A DNA stretch of 64,000 bases from Actinoplanes cyaneus (GTDB lineage Bacteria > Actinomycetota > Actinomycetes > Mycobacteriales > Micromonosporaceae), in NCBI RefSeq assembly GCF_016862095.1, contig NZ_BOMH01000030.1:1-64000 (forward strand), in the 5' to 3' direction. The position numbers and the translations under genes are program-made. A model generated the notes under the pieces. The model searched no databases. It saw only the letters and a list, made by a program, of their open reading frames with translations, and was not told where the DNA came from. Positions within the stretch are counted from its first letter, which is position 1. Each line of letters begins with the position of its first letter. This document shows positions 9,682-19,294 of this stretch, piece by piece.

Positions 9682-12618
9682 TCAGCCGACCCGGCGGCGC
9701 AGGTCACGGCCGCCGAGCACCGCGGCCACCAGGTACGGCAGCAGGATCGCGGCCGCCCACCAGGCCAGCACCCCGGCCCGCGGCTGCCCCGGCAGCGGCA
9801 GGTCCGGCGGGTTCACCCCGGCCAGCGGCAGCGCCCACCCGGTCAGCCACCAGCCCGCGAACCCGACCAGCATCCCGGCCACGACCGCCGCCGTGACCAG
9901 CACCGGGTACGTCCAGAAGGTCGCCTGCCCGGCCGGTCCCCGCCGCAGACCCTGGACCCGCATCGCGATCAGGTCCTCGGCCCGCCGCCCCCGGTCCACG
10001 GCCACGGTCAGCACCAGCGCGCCCACGCCGAGCAGCGTCGCCAGCCCGGCGGCGAGCAGGTAGAACCCGAGTGACAGCGCCGGCCCCTGCTGATCCAGCC
10101 GCTCCCGTACCGCCGCTGTCCCGGTGTCGTCGAGGACGGTGAGTCCCTGCGCGGTGAGCCGGTCGATCGCGTCGGCCGGTGCCGCCCGGTTCAGCCAGAC
10201 CTGCGCCGCCGCCGCGCGCCGGGTCCCGGAGGCGAGCATGCCGACGTATCCCAGGTCGGCCATCCACGCCTGGCGCCCGAGGCTCGGCACCACCGGCAGC
10301 GCCGCGGCCGGCGTCATCCGCACCGGGTCGTCGGCCAGTCCCTGGACCACCTCGGGAGCCCCTCCCGCGTACGCGACGGGCAGCGGATCCGGCACCCCGG
10401 CCGGTCGGAGCCGGGCCACCTCCGCGTACGCCGGCGAGACGTCGAGCTCGAGCGCGAGGCCTTCCGGGCCGGTCGTGAGCCGGGCCGCCTTGCCGGAGAC
10501 CGCCCACCTGTCCCCCAGCGAGTGGATCACCAGCTGGGCCTTGACCTTGTCCCGCCCACTCCCGCCGACCTGGATGCCGTTGATCCGGCAGCCGCCGGCG
10601 CAGACCTGCGGCCGTTGCCGGTACGTCGCCCGCCCGGCCCGCAGCCGCCCCAGATCCACCACCGTCTCGCCGCTGACGGAGGAGACCGACACCGAGAGCT
10701 GCAACTTGTCGCTGCTGCTGGTGACGTCGACGGCAAGCTCGGGCCCGTCGATCACCGTCGGTTGCGCGTCGACCGGCCGGAGCCGCTCCGCGACCGTACG
10801 CGCGGAAGGCCCGTCCGACGGCCAGATGGCCACCTTCTCCAGGGCCGCCGCGTCCACCACCAGGCCGGTCACCGCGGTGTCCCCGCCGCTGGAGAGCTGG
10901 GTGACCGCCATGGCCCAGGTCTTGTCCGGGTCGGCGGCGCGGACGGCGGCGAGCAGTTGCCGCCCGGAGACCGGCTCCACGGAGAGCACCCGTTCCGCGC
11001 CGGAGCCGAGCCGTGCCTGGGTGTCGCGGCCGCGCACCCCGGTGTCGACCGCGCAGCCCGCGTACCCGGCCACCGCCGCGGCCGCCACCAGCAACGCGAA
11101 CAGCCGGGATGCGCCGGGCCGGCGGGTCAGTTGCAGGCCGGCCAGGGCGGGGCCGAGCCGGCCGCGGCGCAGCGCCCGGGCCGCGGCCCGGCCGATCACC
11201 GGCAGCAGCGCCCGTGACAGCAGCAGGGCCAGGACGAGCAGCACGAACGCGGGTGCGAACAGCCCGATCCCGGTCAGCGAGCCCTTCGACAGGTAGAGCT
11301 GGCCGCCGGCGAGCACGGCCAGCACGAGCAGCACCGCTTCGCCGAACGGCACCCGCCCGGAGCCGGGCGCGGGGATCCGCCGGAGCAGGCCGGCGACCGG
11401 CCGGGTCAGCTGGCGGCGCTGGGCCGCGACGGCGGCGAGCAGCGCGATCAGGGCGGCGATCGGGGCGTAGCGCAGTGACGACCAGTCGGCGTCCTGGCCG
11501 ATGCCCGGGAACCGGATCGCGGCGACCACGTTGATCAGCAGCTGCCCGGCGAGGCAGCCGGCCACCGACCCGGCCAGCACCGCGATCAGGCTCTCCCCCG
11601 CGGCCAGCCACCAGCGGGACCACCACCGGGCGCCACGCAGCGCGACCACGGCCAGCTCGCTCTGCCGGCCCTCGGCGCCATACCCCACGGTCAGGTAGAT
11701 GCTGAAACCGGCGAGCAGCACCAGCGGCACGGCCAGCACCGGGACCAGGAGCCGGGACCCGGCGCGCCCCTCGTCGATCCGGTCCAGCAGGCGCGGGATG
11801 TCGGTGTCGATCTGCAGGGTCTCGTCGACCTCGGCCGCCGCGTCGTTCAGCCGGTTGAGCTCGGAGCGCAGCCCGGCGAGCCGGCCGGCGTCGAGCGTCC
11901 CGGACGCGGCGATGCCGTCGATCGACATCTCGGTGCGGGTCCGGTCCATCGCCGGGAACGTCATCGACGTGGTGAAGAGGGGCTCACCCGGCCCGACGTC
12001 CGGGCCGCTGACGAAGTAGCCGTGCCGTCCCCAGTACGTCTCCCCGGGCCGCACAGCCTGGTAGGTTCCCGCGACGACCAGCGGTTTCGGCTTGCCGGCG
12101 GCCACATACCGCGGGACGCCGGCCGAGCTGTCCGGGATCGCCGCGGAGACCGTGATCGCGTCGCCCGGGGCCAGGCCGAGCCGTTTCGCGGTCTGCTCGC
12201 CGACCAGCACGTCGCTCTCGCCGAACAGGCAGCGCCCGGCGGTGATCCGGACATGCGTGCAGACGTCCTGCCGGAAGACCAGGCGCGACGGGTACCGATC
12301 GGTCTGCTCCAGGCCGACCGTCGGGGTCTCCCGCGAGTAGTAGTACGTGAACCCGGGCAGCGCGATCAGGGCCCCGCCGATCTGGGTGAACTCGTCCCCG
12401 GAGCCACCGCCGGTCGTCGTGTCCTGCACGCCGCGCACGGTCAGCGTCAGCTCACCGGTCGACGCCGTCGCGATCTGGCCGGCGGCCACCGCCCGGCCGA
12501 CCGCGATCAGGTACGCCGGAGCCGCCACCGCCGAGGCCACCGCCAGCAGGGAGAGCAGCGCGAGCGTGATCGCCTGGCCACGCCGGTGCCAGACCATCGC
12601 CAGAACGAGCGTCATCAT
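9682..12618 (-). CDS. FtsX/MacB-type ABC transporter permease (second)
   Basis: The 978-residue membrane protein has an N-terminal transmembrane helix (about 15-35), a long extracytoplasmic domain, and two FtsX-type blocks of transmembrane helices (about residues 280-500 and at the C-terminus), the duplicated FtsX layout of MacB-like exporters in Gram-positives. The ATG at 12618 overlaps the TGA of the upstream permease gene (ATGA), so the two are translationally coupled. The same frame stays open far upstream to 13362, but that extension lies antiparallel in phase to the real upstream permease gene and is not used. Its partners are the first permease and the ATPase at 15698. Substrate unknown; lipids, peptides or lipoproteins are typical for this class. 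Confidence 0.85.
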   Translation of the reverse strand: MMTLVLAMVWHRRGQAITLALLSLLAVASAVAAPAYLIAVGRAVAAGQIATASTGELTLTVRGVQDTTTGGGSGDEFTQIGGALIALPGFTYYYSRETPTVGLEQTDRYPSRLVFRQDVCTHVRITAGRCLFGESDVLVGEQTAKRLGLAPGDAITVSAAIPDSSAGVPRYVAAGKPKPLVVAGTYQAVRPGETYWGRHGYFVSGPDVGPGEPLFTTSMTFPAMDRTRTEMSIDGIAASGTLDAGRLAGLRSELNRLNDAAAEVDETLQIDTDIPRLLDRIDEGRAGSRLLVPVLAVPLVLLAGFSIYLTVGYGAEGRQSELAVVALRGARWWSRWWLAAGESLIAVLAGSVAGCLAGQLLINVVAAIRFPGIGQDADWSSLRYAPIAALIALLAAVAAQRRQLTRPVAGLLRRIPAPGSGRVPFGEAVLLVLAVLAGGQLYLSKGSLTGIGLFAPAFVLLVLALLLSRALLPVIGRAAARALRRGRLGPALAGLQLTRRPGASRLFALLVAAAAVAGYAGCAVDTGVRGRDTQARLGSGAERVLSVEPVSGRQLLAAVRAADPDKTWAMAVTQLSSGGDTAVTGLVVDAAALEKVAIWPSDGPSARTVAERLRPVDAQPTVIDGPELAVDVTSSSDKLQLSVSVSSVSGETVVDLGRLRAGRATYRQRPQVCAGGCRINGIQVGGSGRDKVKAQLVIHSLGDRWAVSGKAARLTTGPEGLALELDVSPAYAEVARLRPAGVPDPLPVAYAGGAPEVVQGLADDPVRMTPAAALPVVPSLGRQAWMADLGYVGMLASGTRRAAAAQVWLNRAAPADAIDRLTAQGLTVLDDTGTAAVRERLDQQGPALSLGFYLLAAGLATLLGVGALVLTVAVDRGRRAEDLIAMRVQGLRRGPAGQATFWTYPVLVTAAVVAGMLVGFAGWWLTGWALPLAGVNPPDLPLPGQPRAGVLAWWAAAILLPYLVAAVLGGRDLRRRVG

Positions 12619-15608
12619 CGCCGCAACCCCCGGATCAGCGAGCGCAGGGTCAACCAGACCACCAGGCCGAAGAGCACCAGCGCGGCGAGAGCTGCCAGCA
12701 CCGTCACGCCGGGTGCCAGCGGTGTGAACCCGCCCAGCACCCGCCAGCCGTCGGTGAAGTCGGGCACCGGGCTGCCGGTCGCCGCCACGCTCAGGATCGC
12801 GGCCAGCACCCCGGTCAGGACCCCGGCCACGATCAGCGCGGCCGGCCCGGCGAACCCGGCGGCCGCCGCGACCCGGGCCGGCAGTCCCTGGTGGCGCAGA
12901 GCGTGCAGCTGATCGCCGAGCGAGCGGCGCTCGGCGGTCACCCCGACCGCGACAGCCACCGCGGCCAGCAGCATCGCGGCCGTCCCGGCGAGCAGCGCGA
13001 ACCGGACCACCGCGGCCGGCCCCTGATCGCCGAGCCGGTCGGCCCGCTGCCCGGCGGTGGTGTCGGTGCCGATGGTCAGGCCCGCGGCGGTCAGCGCGTC
13101 GACGATGCCGGGCGGGGCGCCGGGCGCGAGCCAGACCTGGAACTGACCGCCGGCGTCGGCGACCCCGGCCAGCCGGCGTGTCACGTCCAGGTCGACCATC
13201 ACGCCGGAGCGGCCCACCACCGGCAGCGCGGGGACGGTCGCGGTCACCTGGACCGGCGCCGGCTCCCCGTACGCGGTGAGCAGCGCATCGCCGTACCGCC
13301 AGTCCTCCGGGGCGGGCCCGGCCAGCACCACCGGCGCCGGCCCGCGCGTGCCGGCCGCCCACAGTTGCGCCCCGACGTGCTGCAGGTTGCCGCTGTTGTC
13401 GTCGGCGGCCAGCCGCAACGTCCCGTCCGCGGCGGCCACGTCGAGCGCTGAGCCGGCCGTGCCGGGCCGCCAGTGGCCGATGTCGGCGAGCGTGGCCCGG
13501 TCCAGCACGACCGGCTCGGCGCCGTCCTGCCGCAGCTCGCGCAGGGCGACGGCGGCGCCCTGCGGCGGGGGCCGGTTGCGCCCGTTCTGGTCCGGCGGGG
13601 TGGTCAGCGACCAGTTGACGATGCGGCAGCCGGGCGCGGCGGTGCAGCCGGTCACGGGCGCCACCGCGGTCCCCTCGCCGGCCCCGAGCACGCCGAACGA
13701 GACGGTGACCGGCGCGCCGGTGGCCTCGTGGCGCAGGGTCAGGCCGAGCGCGACCGGTTCCGGGCCGTCCCGCCGGAAGCTCAGGGTGAGCCGGTTACCG
13801 GTGATCGGCGGCAGGCCGGGCTCGTTCGCCGCGGCGGTGGTCGCCGGCAGCGTGGCAACCGCCCCGTACTCCGCTCGCCAGGCGGCGACCGCGGCGAGCC
13901 GGGTGGTGTCGACCTCGAGCACGCGCAGCTGGTTGTCGAGGCCGACCACGGCGGCCATCGCCTCGCGGCCGCCCGGGTCGGCCCGGCGAACCGCGTCGAG
14001 CAGGGCGGTGCGGTTGGTGCCGGGCACCGTGAGGACCCGGACCGCGCCCAGGTCGGCGGTGCTGCGGGCGGCACGGCTCTCCCGCTCGGCCCACTGGCCG
14101 CCGGCCGCCGTCACGAACAGCGCGATCCCGACCACGATCAGCGCGAACAGGCGTTCCGCGCCGGCCGAGCGGGAGATCTGCAGAGCGCTCAGCCCGAGCC
14201 GCAGCCGCCCCCCGCGCAGCGCCACCCGGCCGGTGCGGGCGGCGGTGCGGCCGAGCAGGCGGGCGGCGACCAGGCCGACGGCGAGCGCGACCAGGGCCGG
14301 GGCGGCCGCGTCCACGCCCACCACCGGGCTGCCGGAGCCGGCCTGGAAGAGCGCGGCCGCGGCGATCGTCAGCAGCAGCGCGTCGGCCAGCAGCGACCAC
14401 CACGGGTTGCCGCCGCCGGCTGCCGGGCGCAGCAGGACCGCCACCGGCCGGCCGAGCAGCGACGCCTCGACCAGGGCAAGGACGGCGAGGCCGCCGAGCA
14501 GCACCGCACCGGCCGCGATCGCCGACCAGATCAGCGCCGCCCGCTGGTCGGCGGCCGCGGTGACCGGGCCGGTCAGGGCACGCGCCAGCAGCCAGCCGGC
14601 CGGCGCGCCGAGCAGCACGCCGGCGACGAGCGGCACCAGGTGCTGACCCCAGGCCAGCCGCAGTGTGCCGGAGCGGCTCACCCCGCGCAGTTTGAGCAGG
14701 GCGGCGTCGGCCCGGCGATCACGCGACGTATACCGCCCGGCGAGGCCGATCGCGAACCAGGTGAGGACGATCAGCTGCACCCCGGCGGTGAGCACGCCAC
14801 GCAGCACCGTGGACCGATCCCGCTCGATGGTGGACAGCAGGCGCCGGGAGTTGACGGTGACCTGCAACTCGTCGACGCCGAGCCGGTTGTCCGCGGCGGC
14901 CAGCTTGGCGGCCAGGTCACCGTCGGTGCGGATCAGCTCGTCGGGCAGGACCACGTCGTACGTCGCCGTGGGGTTCCAGAGTGGTTTCTCCCGGAACGCG
15001 GTGAGCGGCACGAACACCGGGTCGAGACCGGCGACCGCGTGGGCGAGCTCGGGCGCCCAGAACGGCCCGTCCGGGTCGAGCCGGGTGTAGAGCGCGACGA
15101 CCTTGACCGCGACCACGCCACTGACCAGTGACGACCCGGCCGCCAGGGTGGTGCCGCGGGCCACGCCGAGCCGCCGGGCGGTCTCCTCGCTGATCGCGCC
15201 CTCGCCCGGCGCGGAGGGGCACGGGCCGTCGAGGCGCACGTGCTCGCAGAGGCCCTCCCGGTAGGCCAGCCGGATCGGGGCGTCGTCAGCGCCCTGCCGC
15301 AGGTTCATCGACATGGCGAGCCCGCCGGTCGGCTGGGTCACCGGCAGCCGCAGCTCCTCGCGCACCCGGGCGGTGAACTGCTCCAGCGCGGGGCCGGGCT
15401 CGCCCTGCGTGGTGATCGCCTGCTGGGCGGAGACCACCCGCTCGGCCGCGTCCGCCGCGGCGAGGTCGGTGGCCGCGGACCGGCCGGCGGCCGCGAACGC
15501 GAACCAGGGACCGGCCACCGCGACGGCGGCGGCCAGCAGGGCCAGCACGAGAATGGTCAGCACCTGCGCGGTCCTGGTCCGCACCGCGCCGAGAACGAGC
15601 GCGAACAT
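12615..15608 (-). CDS. FtsX/MacB-type ABC transporter permease (first)
   Basis: The 997-residue product has the same architecture as its downstream neighbour: an N-terminal transmembrane helix (about 10-40), a large extracytoplasmic domain, an FtsX block in the middle (about 270-500), a second extracytoplasmic domain and a C-terminal FtsX block ending in short basic residues. The two permeases are diverged paralogues and presumably form the heterodimeric membrane part of one exporter. The ATG at 15608 has a strong GGGGGGAGG site, which lies inside a possible hairpin. The stop overlaps the next gene by four bases. Confidence 0.87.
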   Translation of the reverse strand: MFALVLGAVRTRTAQVLTILVLALLAAAVAVAGPWFAFAAAGRSAATDLAAADAAERVVSAQQAITTQGEPGPALEQFTARVREELRLPVTQPTGGLAMSMNLRQGADDAPIRLAYREGLCEHVRLDGPCPSAPGEGAISEETARRLGVARGTTLAAGSSLVSGVVAVKVVALYTRLDPDGPFWAPELAHAVAGLDPVFVPLTAFREKPLWNPTATYDVVLPDELIRTDGDLAAKLAAADNRLGVDELQVTVNSRRLLSTIERDRSTVLRGVLTAGVQLIVLTWFAIGLAGRYTSRDRRADAALLKLRGVSRSGTLRLAWGQHLVPLVAGVLLGAPAGWLLARALTGPVTAAADQRAALIWSAIAAGAVLLGGLAVLALVEASLLGRPVAVLLRPAAGGGNPWWSLLADALLLTIAAAALFQAGSGSPVVGVDAAAPALVALAVGLVAARLLGRTAARTGRVALRGGRLRLGLSALQISRSAGAERLFALIVVGIALFVTAAGGQWAERESRAARSTADLGAVRVLTVPGTNRTALLDAVRRADPGGREAMAAVVGLDNQLRVLEVDTTRLAAVAAWRAEYGAVATLPATTAAANEPGLPPITGNRLTLSFRRDGPEPVALGLTLRHEATGAPVTVSFGVLGAGEGTAVAPVTGCTAAPGCRIVNWSLTTPPDQNGRNRPPPQGAAVALRELRQDGAEPVVLDRATLADIGHWRPGTAGSALDVAAADGTLRLAADDNSGNLQHVGAQLWAAGTRGPAPVVLAGPAPEDWRYGDALLTAYGEPAPVQVTATVPALPVVGRSGVMVDLDVTRRLAGVADAGGQFQVWLAPGAPPGIVDALTAAGLTIGTDTTAGQRADRLGDQGPAAVVRFALLAGTAAMLLAAVAVAVGVTAERRSLGDQLHALRHQGLPARVAAAAGFAGPAALIVAGVLTGVLAAILSVAATGSPVPDFTDGWRVLGGFTPLAPGVTVLAALAALVLFGLVVWLTLRSLIRGLRR

Positions 15609-15612
15609 CGAT

Positions 15613-15636
15613 CCTCCCCCCGGGTCACCGGGGAGG
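15613..15636 (-). promoter_or_regulatory. Hairpin covering the ribosome-binding site of the first permease
   Basis: On the coding (minus) strand CCTCCCC (15630-15636) can pair with GGGGAGG (15613-15619), which is the ribosome-binding site of the permease gene starting at 15608. The loop is 10 nt. It may tune translation in the ATPase-permease transcript, or merely reflect base composition. Confidence 0.35.
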
Positions 15637-15697
15637 TTACGCGCTCATCGCCTTCCGTGGTGTCCGGAAGTTTCGCCCTGTGGACAACCGGAGCGCG

Positions 15698-16342
15698 TCA
15701 GGGCCGAGCCCACCCGGCCACCCCGTCGGCCAGGTGCAGCTCACGGTCGCAACTGGCGGCCGCTTCCGGGTCGTGGGTGGCCAGCACCACGGTGGCGCCG
15801 CGGTCCGCCTCGGCCCGGAGCAGCTCCAGGACCTTCTGCCGGTTCGCCGCGTCCAGCTCGCTGGTGACCTCGTCGGCGAGCACCACCACACCCTGCAGGG
15901 CCAGGCCGCGGGCGATCGCGGCGCGCTGCTGCTGACCGCCGGAGAGCTCCTCGATCAGCTGGTTGGCCTGGCCGGCGAGGCCGACGGCGGCGAGCGCGTC
16001 GGCTGTCCGGCGGCGGGCGTCGGCCGGCGAGCCGCCGGTGGCGATCACGGCGACGGACACGTTCTCGGCCGCGGTCAGGATCGCGGCGAGCCCGTTCTCC
16101 TGCGGGATCAGCACGACGCCGCGACCGACCGCGGCGTCCCGCCCGCCGAGCGGCGAGCCGTCCACGGTGACCGTGCCGGACCGCGGCGGGAGCAGGCCGG
16201 CCATCGCGTTGAGCAGAGTCGTCTTGCCGGCTCCGGAAGTTCCGGTGACGGCCAGCACCTCGCCGGGGCGGGCGGTCACGGTCACGCCACGCAGGACGGG
16301 CTCGCCGCTCGCATACCCCAGATCCACCGATTTCAGTTCCAT
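15698..16342 (-). CDS. ABC transporter ATP-binding protein for the FtsX-type exporter
   Basis: The 214-residue minimal ATPase has Walker A GTSGAGKTT, Q-loop Gln in LIPQEN, canonical signature LSGGQQQR, Walker B VVVLADEVTS (Glu retained) and switch His in LATHDPE. This is the LolD/MacB ATPase class. The ATG at 16342 is preceded by GGGGG; a TTG at 16363 is in frame but has no site. It is the first gene of a three-gene transporter operon, 89 bp before the first permease. It may be co-transcribed with the CorA gene 33 bp upstream. Confidence 0.88.
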   Translation of the reverse strand: MELKSVDLGYASGEPVLRGVTVTARPGEVLAVTGTSGAGKTTLLNAMAGLLPPRSGTVTVDGSPLGGRDAAVGRGVVLIPQENGLAAILTAAENVSVAVIATGGSPADARRRTADALAAVGLAGQANQLIEELSGGQQQRAAIARGLALQGVVVLADEVTSELDAANRQKVLELLRAEADRGATVVLATHDPEAAASCDRELHLADGVAGWARP

Positions 16343-16375
16343 GTATTCGCTACCCCCGATCAATGAGGGACGTTA

Positions 16376-17377
16376 CTACAGCCAGCCACGTTTCTTGAGG
16401 TAGAAGTAGAGGGCGCCGCCGGCCACGACGATCAGCACCGTGCTCTCGACGAAACCCCAGCGCTGCTGATAACCGGGATAGGGCAGGTTCTGTCCGAAAT
16501 AGCCGGTCAGTGCGGTCGGCACGGCGATGATCGCGGCCCACGCGGCGAGCTTGCGGGTGACGTCGTTGAGGACGTTGCTCTGCTCGGCGAGGTCGGCGTC
16601 GAGCAGCTCGTTGACCCGGGTCAGCGAGTGCTCGATCGATTCGAGGGCGCGCTCGGCGTGGTCCTCGACATCGCGGTAGTAGGGGCGCAGGCTGTCGTCG
16701 ACCAGGTCACCGTCCGGCCGCAGCATCTGGGCGACCACGTCCTCCATCGGCGCGACCGCGCGACGCAGCTGGGCCAGCGTCCGGCGCACGGCGAAACCCC
16801 GCAGCCGCACCGAACGGGGTGCGCCGCCCTCACCCAGCATCGCGTCCTCGATCGAGTCCATCGACTCGTCGATCGTGCGGGCGGCCGCGTACTGACTGTC
16901 GACGACGACGTCGAAAAGGCCGTACAGCAGGAAATCGATGCCCCCGGAGGTGGCCAGCGCGGCGTCGGTCTCCCGGTCCCAGCGCTCGGTCAGCAGGTCG
17001 ACGTCGCCCTTGTCCTTGTGCACGGTGATCAGCACCCGCTTGGTGACGAAGGCGCTGATCTCCACCTTGCGCGGTTTCTCCTCGGCGCTCGGCACGGAGA
17101 CCGCGTAGACGTTGACGAAGAGGTGATCGGGATAACGGTCGAGCTTGGGCCGCTCGTGCTCGGCCAGGGCGTCCTCGATCGCGAGCGGGTGCAGCCCGTA
17201 GTCCGCGGCGACGGTGGCGAGGTCCGCCGCGGACGGCTCGAGCAGGTCCAGCCAGGCCACCGCGTCGGGGTGTTCACGCAGGCCGGCGGCCAGATCCTCG
17301 TACGCGAAATCCTGGCTCGTCACCCGCCCCCGCAGGTAGAGGCGGGTCCGCACGGGGCAGGAGATCGCTGTCGTCAC
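16376..17377 (-). CDS. corA: CorA-family divalent metal ion transporter
   Basis: The 333-residue protein has a large N-terminal cytoplasmic domain, a long helix region (about 180-270) and two C-terminal transmembrane helices. The first helix ends in the selectivity motif Y-F-G-Q-N, where canonical CorA has YGMN. The second is followed by a short basic tail KKRGWL. It is expected to transport Mg2+ or a similar divalent ion. The GQN variant is common in actinobacterial members, so substrate is less certain. It starts with GTG at 17377. It diverges from pnuC (58 bp between starts). Confidence 0.88.
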   Translation of the reverse strand: MTTAISCPVRTRLYLRGRVTSQDFAYEDLAAGLREHPDAVAWLDLLEPSAADLATVAADYGLHPLAIEDALAEHERPKLDRYPDHLFVNVYAVSVPSAEEKPRKVEISAFVTKRVLITVHKDKGDVDLLTERWDRETDAALATSGGIDFLLYGLFDVVVDSQYAAARTIDESMDSIEDAMLGEGGAPRSVRLRGFAVRRTLAQLRRAVAPMEDVVAQMLRPDGDLVDDSLRPYYRDVEDHAERALESIEHSLTRVNELLDADLAEQSNVLNDVTRKLAAWAAIIAVPTALTGYFGQNLPYPGYQQRWGFVESTVLIVVAGGALYFYLKKRGWL

Positions 17378-17435
17378 CGCCTCACTATGCCCGGGCGGAA
17401 ACCGGCCGGAAACTCGCCTGGGCCTACCATGAGCC

Positions 17436-18152
17436 GTGACTTGGCTCGATGACCTGCTGACCGCGTTCTACACCGCCAAGTGGCAGGTGACCGCGGATCA
17501 GGCGATCTACTGGCGGGAGATCGTCGGCAACGCGTTCGGCCTCTCCTCGGCGCTGTTCGGCCTGCGCCGCAGCGCCTGGGCCTGGCCGGTCGGCATCGTC
17601 GGCAACATTCTGCTGTTCACCGTCTTCCTCGGTCAGGCCGTCGGCAACGACCAGGGCACTCCCCTGTACGGCCAGGCCGCCCGCCAGGTGTTCTTCCTGC
17701 TCACCAGCGTGTACGGATGGTGGCTGTGGCGCCGCAACCGCCGGCTCGGCCAGGGCGTCGCGGTGGTGCCGCACTGGGCCGGCCATCGGCAGCGGCTCGT
17801 CCTGGTCTCGGCAGCGCTCCTCGCCGTGATCGCCTGCTTCTTCGTGTTCCGCGAGGTCGGCGCGGGTTTCCCGGTGCCCTGGTGGTACTACCTGGCAGAC
17901 TCGTGGATCTTCGTCGGTTCGATGCTCGCCACGTACGCGATGGCCCGCGGCTGGGTCGAGTTCTGGCTCTGCTGGATCGCCGTCGACCTGGTCGGCGTCC
18001 CGGAGCTGCTGCACTTCGGCTACTACCCGTCAGCGGTGCTCTACGCGGTCTACGCCGGCTTCGTGATCTGGGGTTTCGTCGTCTGGCTGCGCATCTCGCG
18101 GCAGCCGCTGCCGCCACTGCAGGACAAGGTGCACGCCCACACCGGCGAGTAG
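17436..18152 (+). CDS. pnuC: PnuC-type nicotinamide riboside transporter
   Basis: The 238-residue membrane protein has about seven transmembrane helices with the tryptophan-rich signatures of PnuC, including SVYGWWLWRR after the third helix, WWYYLADSW, and a C-terminal cytoplasmic tail. PnuC facilitates uptake of nicotinamide riboside or related vitamins, trapped by intracellular phosphorylation. The start is GTG at 17436; the nearby ATG at 17429 is in another frame. The last 123 bp overlap, in antisense, the 3' end of the BenE-type transporter gene. No riboswitch-like structure is evident in the 58-bp upstream gap. Confidence 0.88.
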   Translation: MTWLDDLLTAFYTAKWQVTADQAIYWREIVGNAFGLSSALFGLRRSAWAWPVGIVGNILLFTVFLGQAVGNDQGTPLYGQAARQVFFLLTSVYGWWLWRRNRRLGQGVAVVPHWAGHRQRLVLVSAALLAVIACFFVFREVGAGFPVPWWYYLADSWIFVGSMLATYAMARGWVEFWLCWIAVDLVGVPELLHFGYYPSAVLYAVYAGFVIWGFVVWLRISRQPLPPLQDKVHAHTGE

Positions 18153-19250
18153 GCCCCAGAACGCCGAGCCGACGTGCGCGACGGTCATCCCGGAGGCGGT
18201 CGCGGCCAGCGTCACCAGGGCGCCCTCCCGCGACGTCCGGTCCTCCAGCGCGCCGGCCAGGCTGCTCAGCAGCGCGCCGAGCAGGGCCACCCCGCAGACC
18301 GCGGCGACCAGCGGCTTCGGCAGCGCCGTGAAGAAGCCGACCAGGCCGGTCCCGAGGAAACCGCAGACCAGGTAGAAGAAACCGCAGGCCACCCCGGCGA
18401 CGTACCGCAGGCGGGGGTTGGGATGTGCCTGCTCGCCGGTGCAGATCGCCGCGGTGATGGCGGCCAGGTTGATCCCGTGGCTGCCGAACGGCGCGAGCAG
18501 CACCGACACGATGCCGGTCCCGCCGAGCAACAGCCGATCATCCGGGTGGTAACCACTCACCCGCAGGACGGCGAGCCCCGGCGCGTTCTGCCCGGCCATC
18601 GTCACGATCAGCAGGGGCAGCCCGATGCTGACCAGGGCGGACCAGTTCAGCGTCGGCACGGTCAGATGTGGCAGCGTCAGTTCGAGGCTGACCCCGCCCA
18701 GGTGCAGCTCGTGCCGCAACGCGGCGGTGACCGAGCCCGCGCCGAGCGCCAGCAGCACCGCGTAGTTCGGCAGGAGGCGCCGGCCCAGGAAGTACGCCGC
18801 GAGCACCGCGAGGACCACCGCCGGCGCACCCGGGAGCTGCCGGAACGCGTCCAGCGCGAACGGGAGCAGGATCCCGGCCAGCATCGCCGCGACGATGCCC
18901 CGCGGCACCCTGGCGAGGATCCGGCCGAACAGCCCGGAGAAGCCGAGGATCGTCATCCCGGCCGCCGCGAACAGGAACGCGCCGACCGCGTCGGAATACC
19001 GGTACGCGCCGAGCGAGCCGACCAGCAGCGCCGCGCCCGGCGTCGAGAAGGCGGTGATCACCGGCATCCGGGTGACCAGGCTCAGCACCAGCCCGGAGAG
19101 TCCGCTGCCGATGGCGACGGCCCAGACCCACGAGGTGATCTGGACCGGCGTCAGGTGGGCGGCCGAGGCGGCGGCGAGCACCACCGCGAACGGGCCGGAG
19201 AACGAGACCAGGACGGCGACGAGGCCGGCCACCACCGCACTTACCTTCAC
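18030..19250 (-). CDS. benE: BenE-family benzoate/H+ symporter
   Basis: The 406-residue membrane protein has about 12 transmembrane helices. The BenE hallmarks are present: GFSGLFGRILARVPRGIVAAMLAGILLPF, MAGQNAPG, and FGSHGINLAAITAAICTG in the substrate region. The family imports benzoate or related aromatic acids with protons. The final ~25 residues are hydrophilic and acidic/histidine rich and are encoded opposite the pnuC 3' end. It lies 44 bp downstream of the MFS exporter gene in the same orientation, separated by an imperfect inverted repeat. The GTG start at 19250 has no good ribosome-binding site. Confidence 0.85.
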   Translation of the reverse strand: MKVSAVVAGLVAVLVSFSGPFAVVLAAASAAHLTPVQITSWVWAVAIGSGLSGLVLSLVTRMPVITAFSTPGAALLVGSLGAYRYSDAVGAFLFAAAGMTILGFSGLFGRILARVPRGIVAAMLAGILLPFALDAFRQLPGAPAVVLAVLAAYFLGRRLLPNYAVLLALGAGSVTAALRHELHLGGVSLELTLPHLTVPTLNWSALVSIGLPLLIVTMAGQNAPGLAVLRVSGYHPDDRLLLGGTGIVSVLLAPFGSHGINLAAITAAICTGEQAHPNPRLRYVAGVACGFFYLVCGFLGTGLVGFFTALPKPLVAAVCGVALLGALLSSLAGALEDRTSREGALVTLAATASGMTVAHVGSAFWGLLAGVGVHLVLQWRQRLPRDAQPDDETPDHEAGVDRVEHR

Positions 19251-19284
19251 GGGAGAAGTCGACCACGGGCGGCCGACCTCTCCC
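19251..19284 (-). terminator. Imperfect inverted repeat between MFS and BenE genes
   Basis: GGGAGAAGTCGACC (19251-19264) and GGCCGACCTCTCCC (19271-19284) match at 12 of 14 positions with a 6-nt loop. It follows the MFS exporter stop and abuts the BenE start, so it could terminate or attenuate read-through. Confidence 0.4.
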
Positions 19285-19294
19285 GTACGCAGCG

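Noticed and set aside
9682..13362. The frame of the second permease stays open to 13362, giving a 1226-residue protein
   Set aside because: The upstream 740 bp is an out-of-phase shadow of the first permease gene. The ATGA overlap at 12615-12618 supplies a natural start, and the extension is arginine/glycine-rich with no domain.
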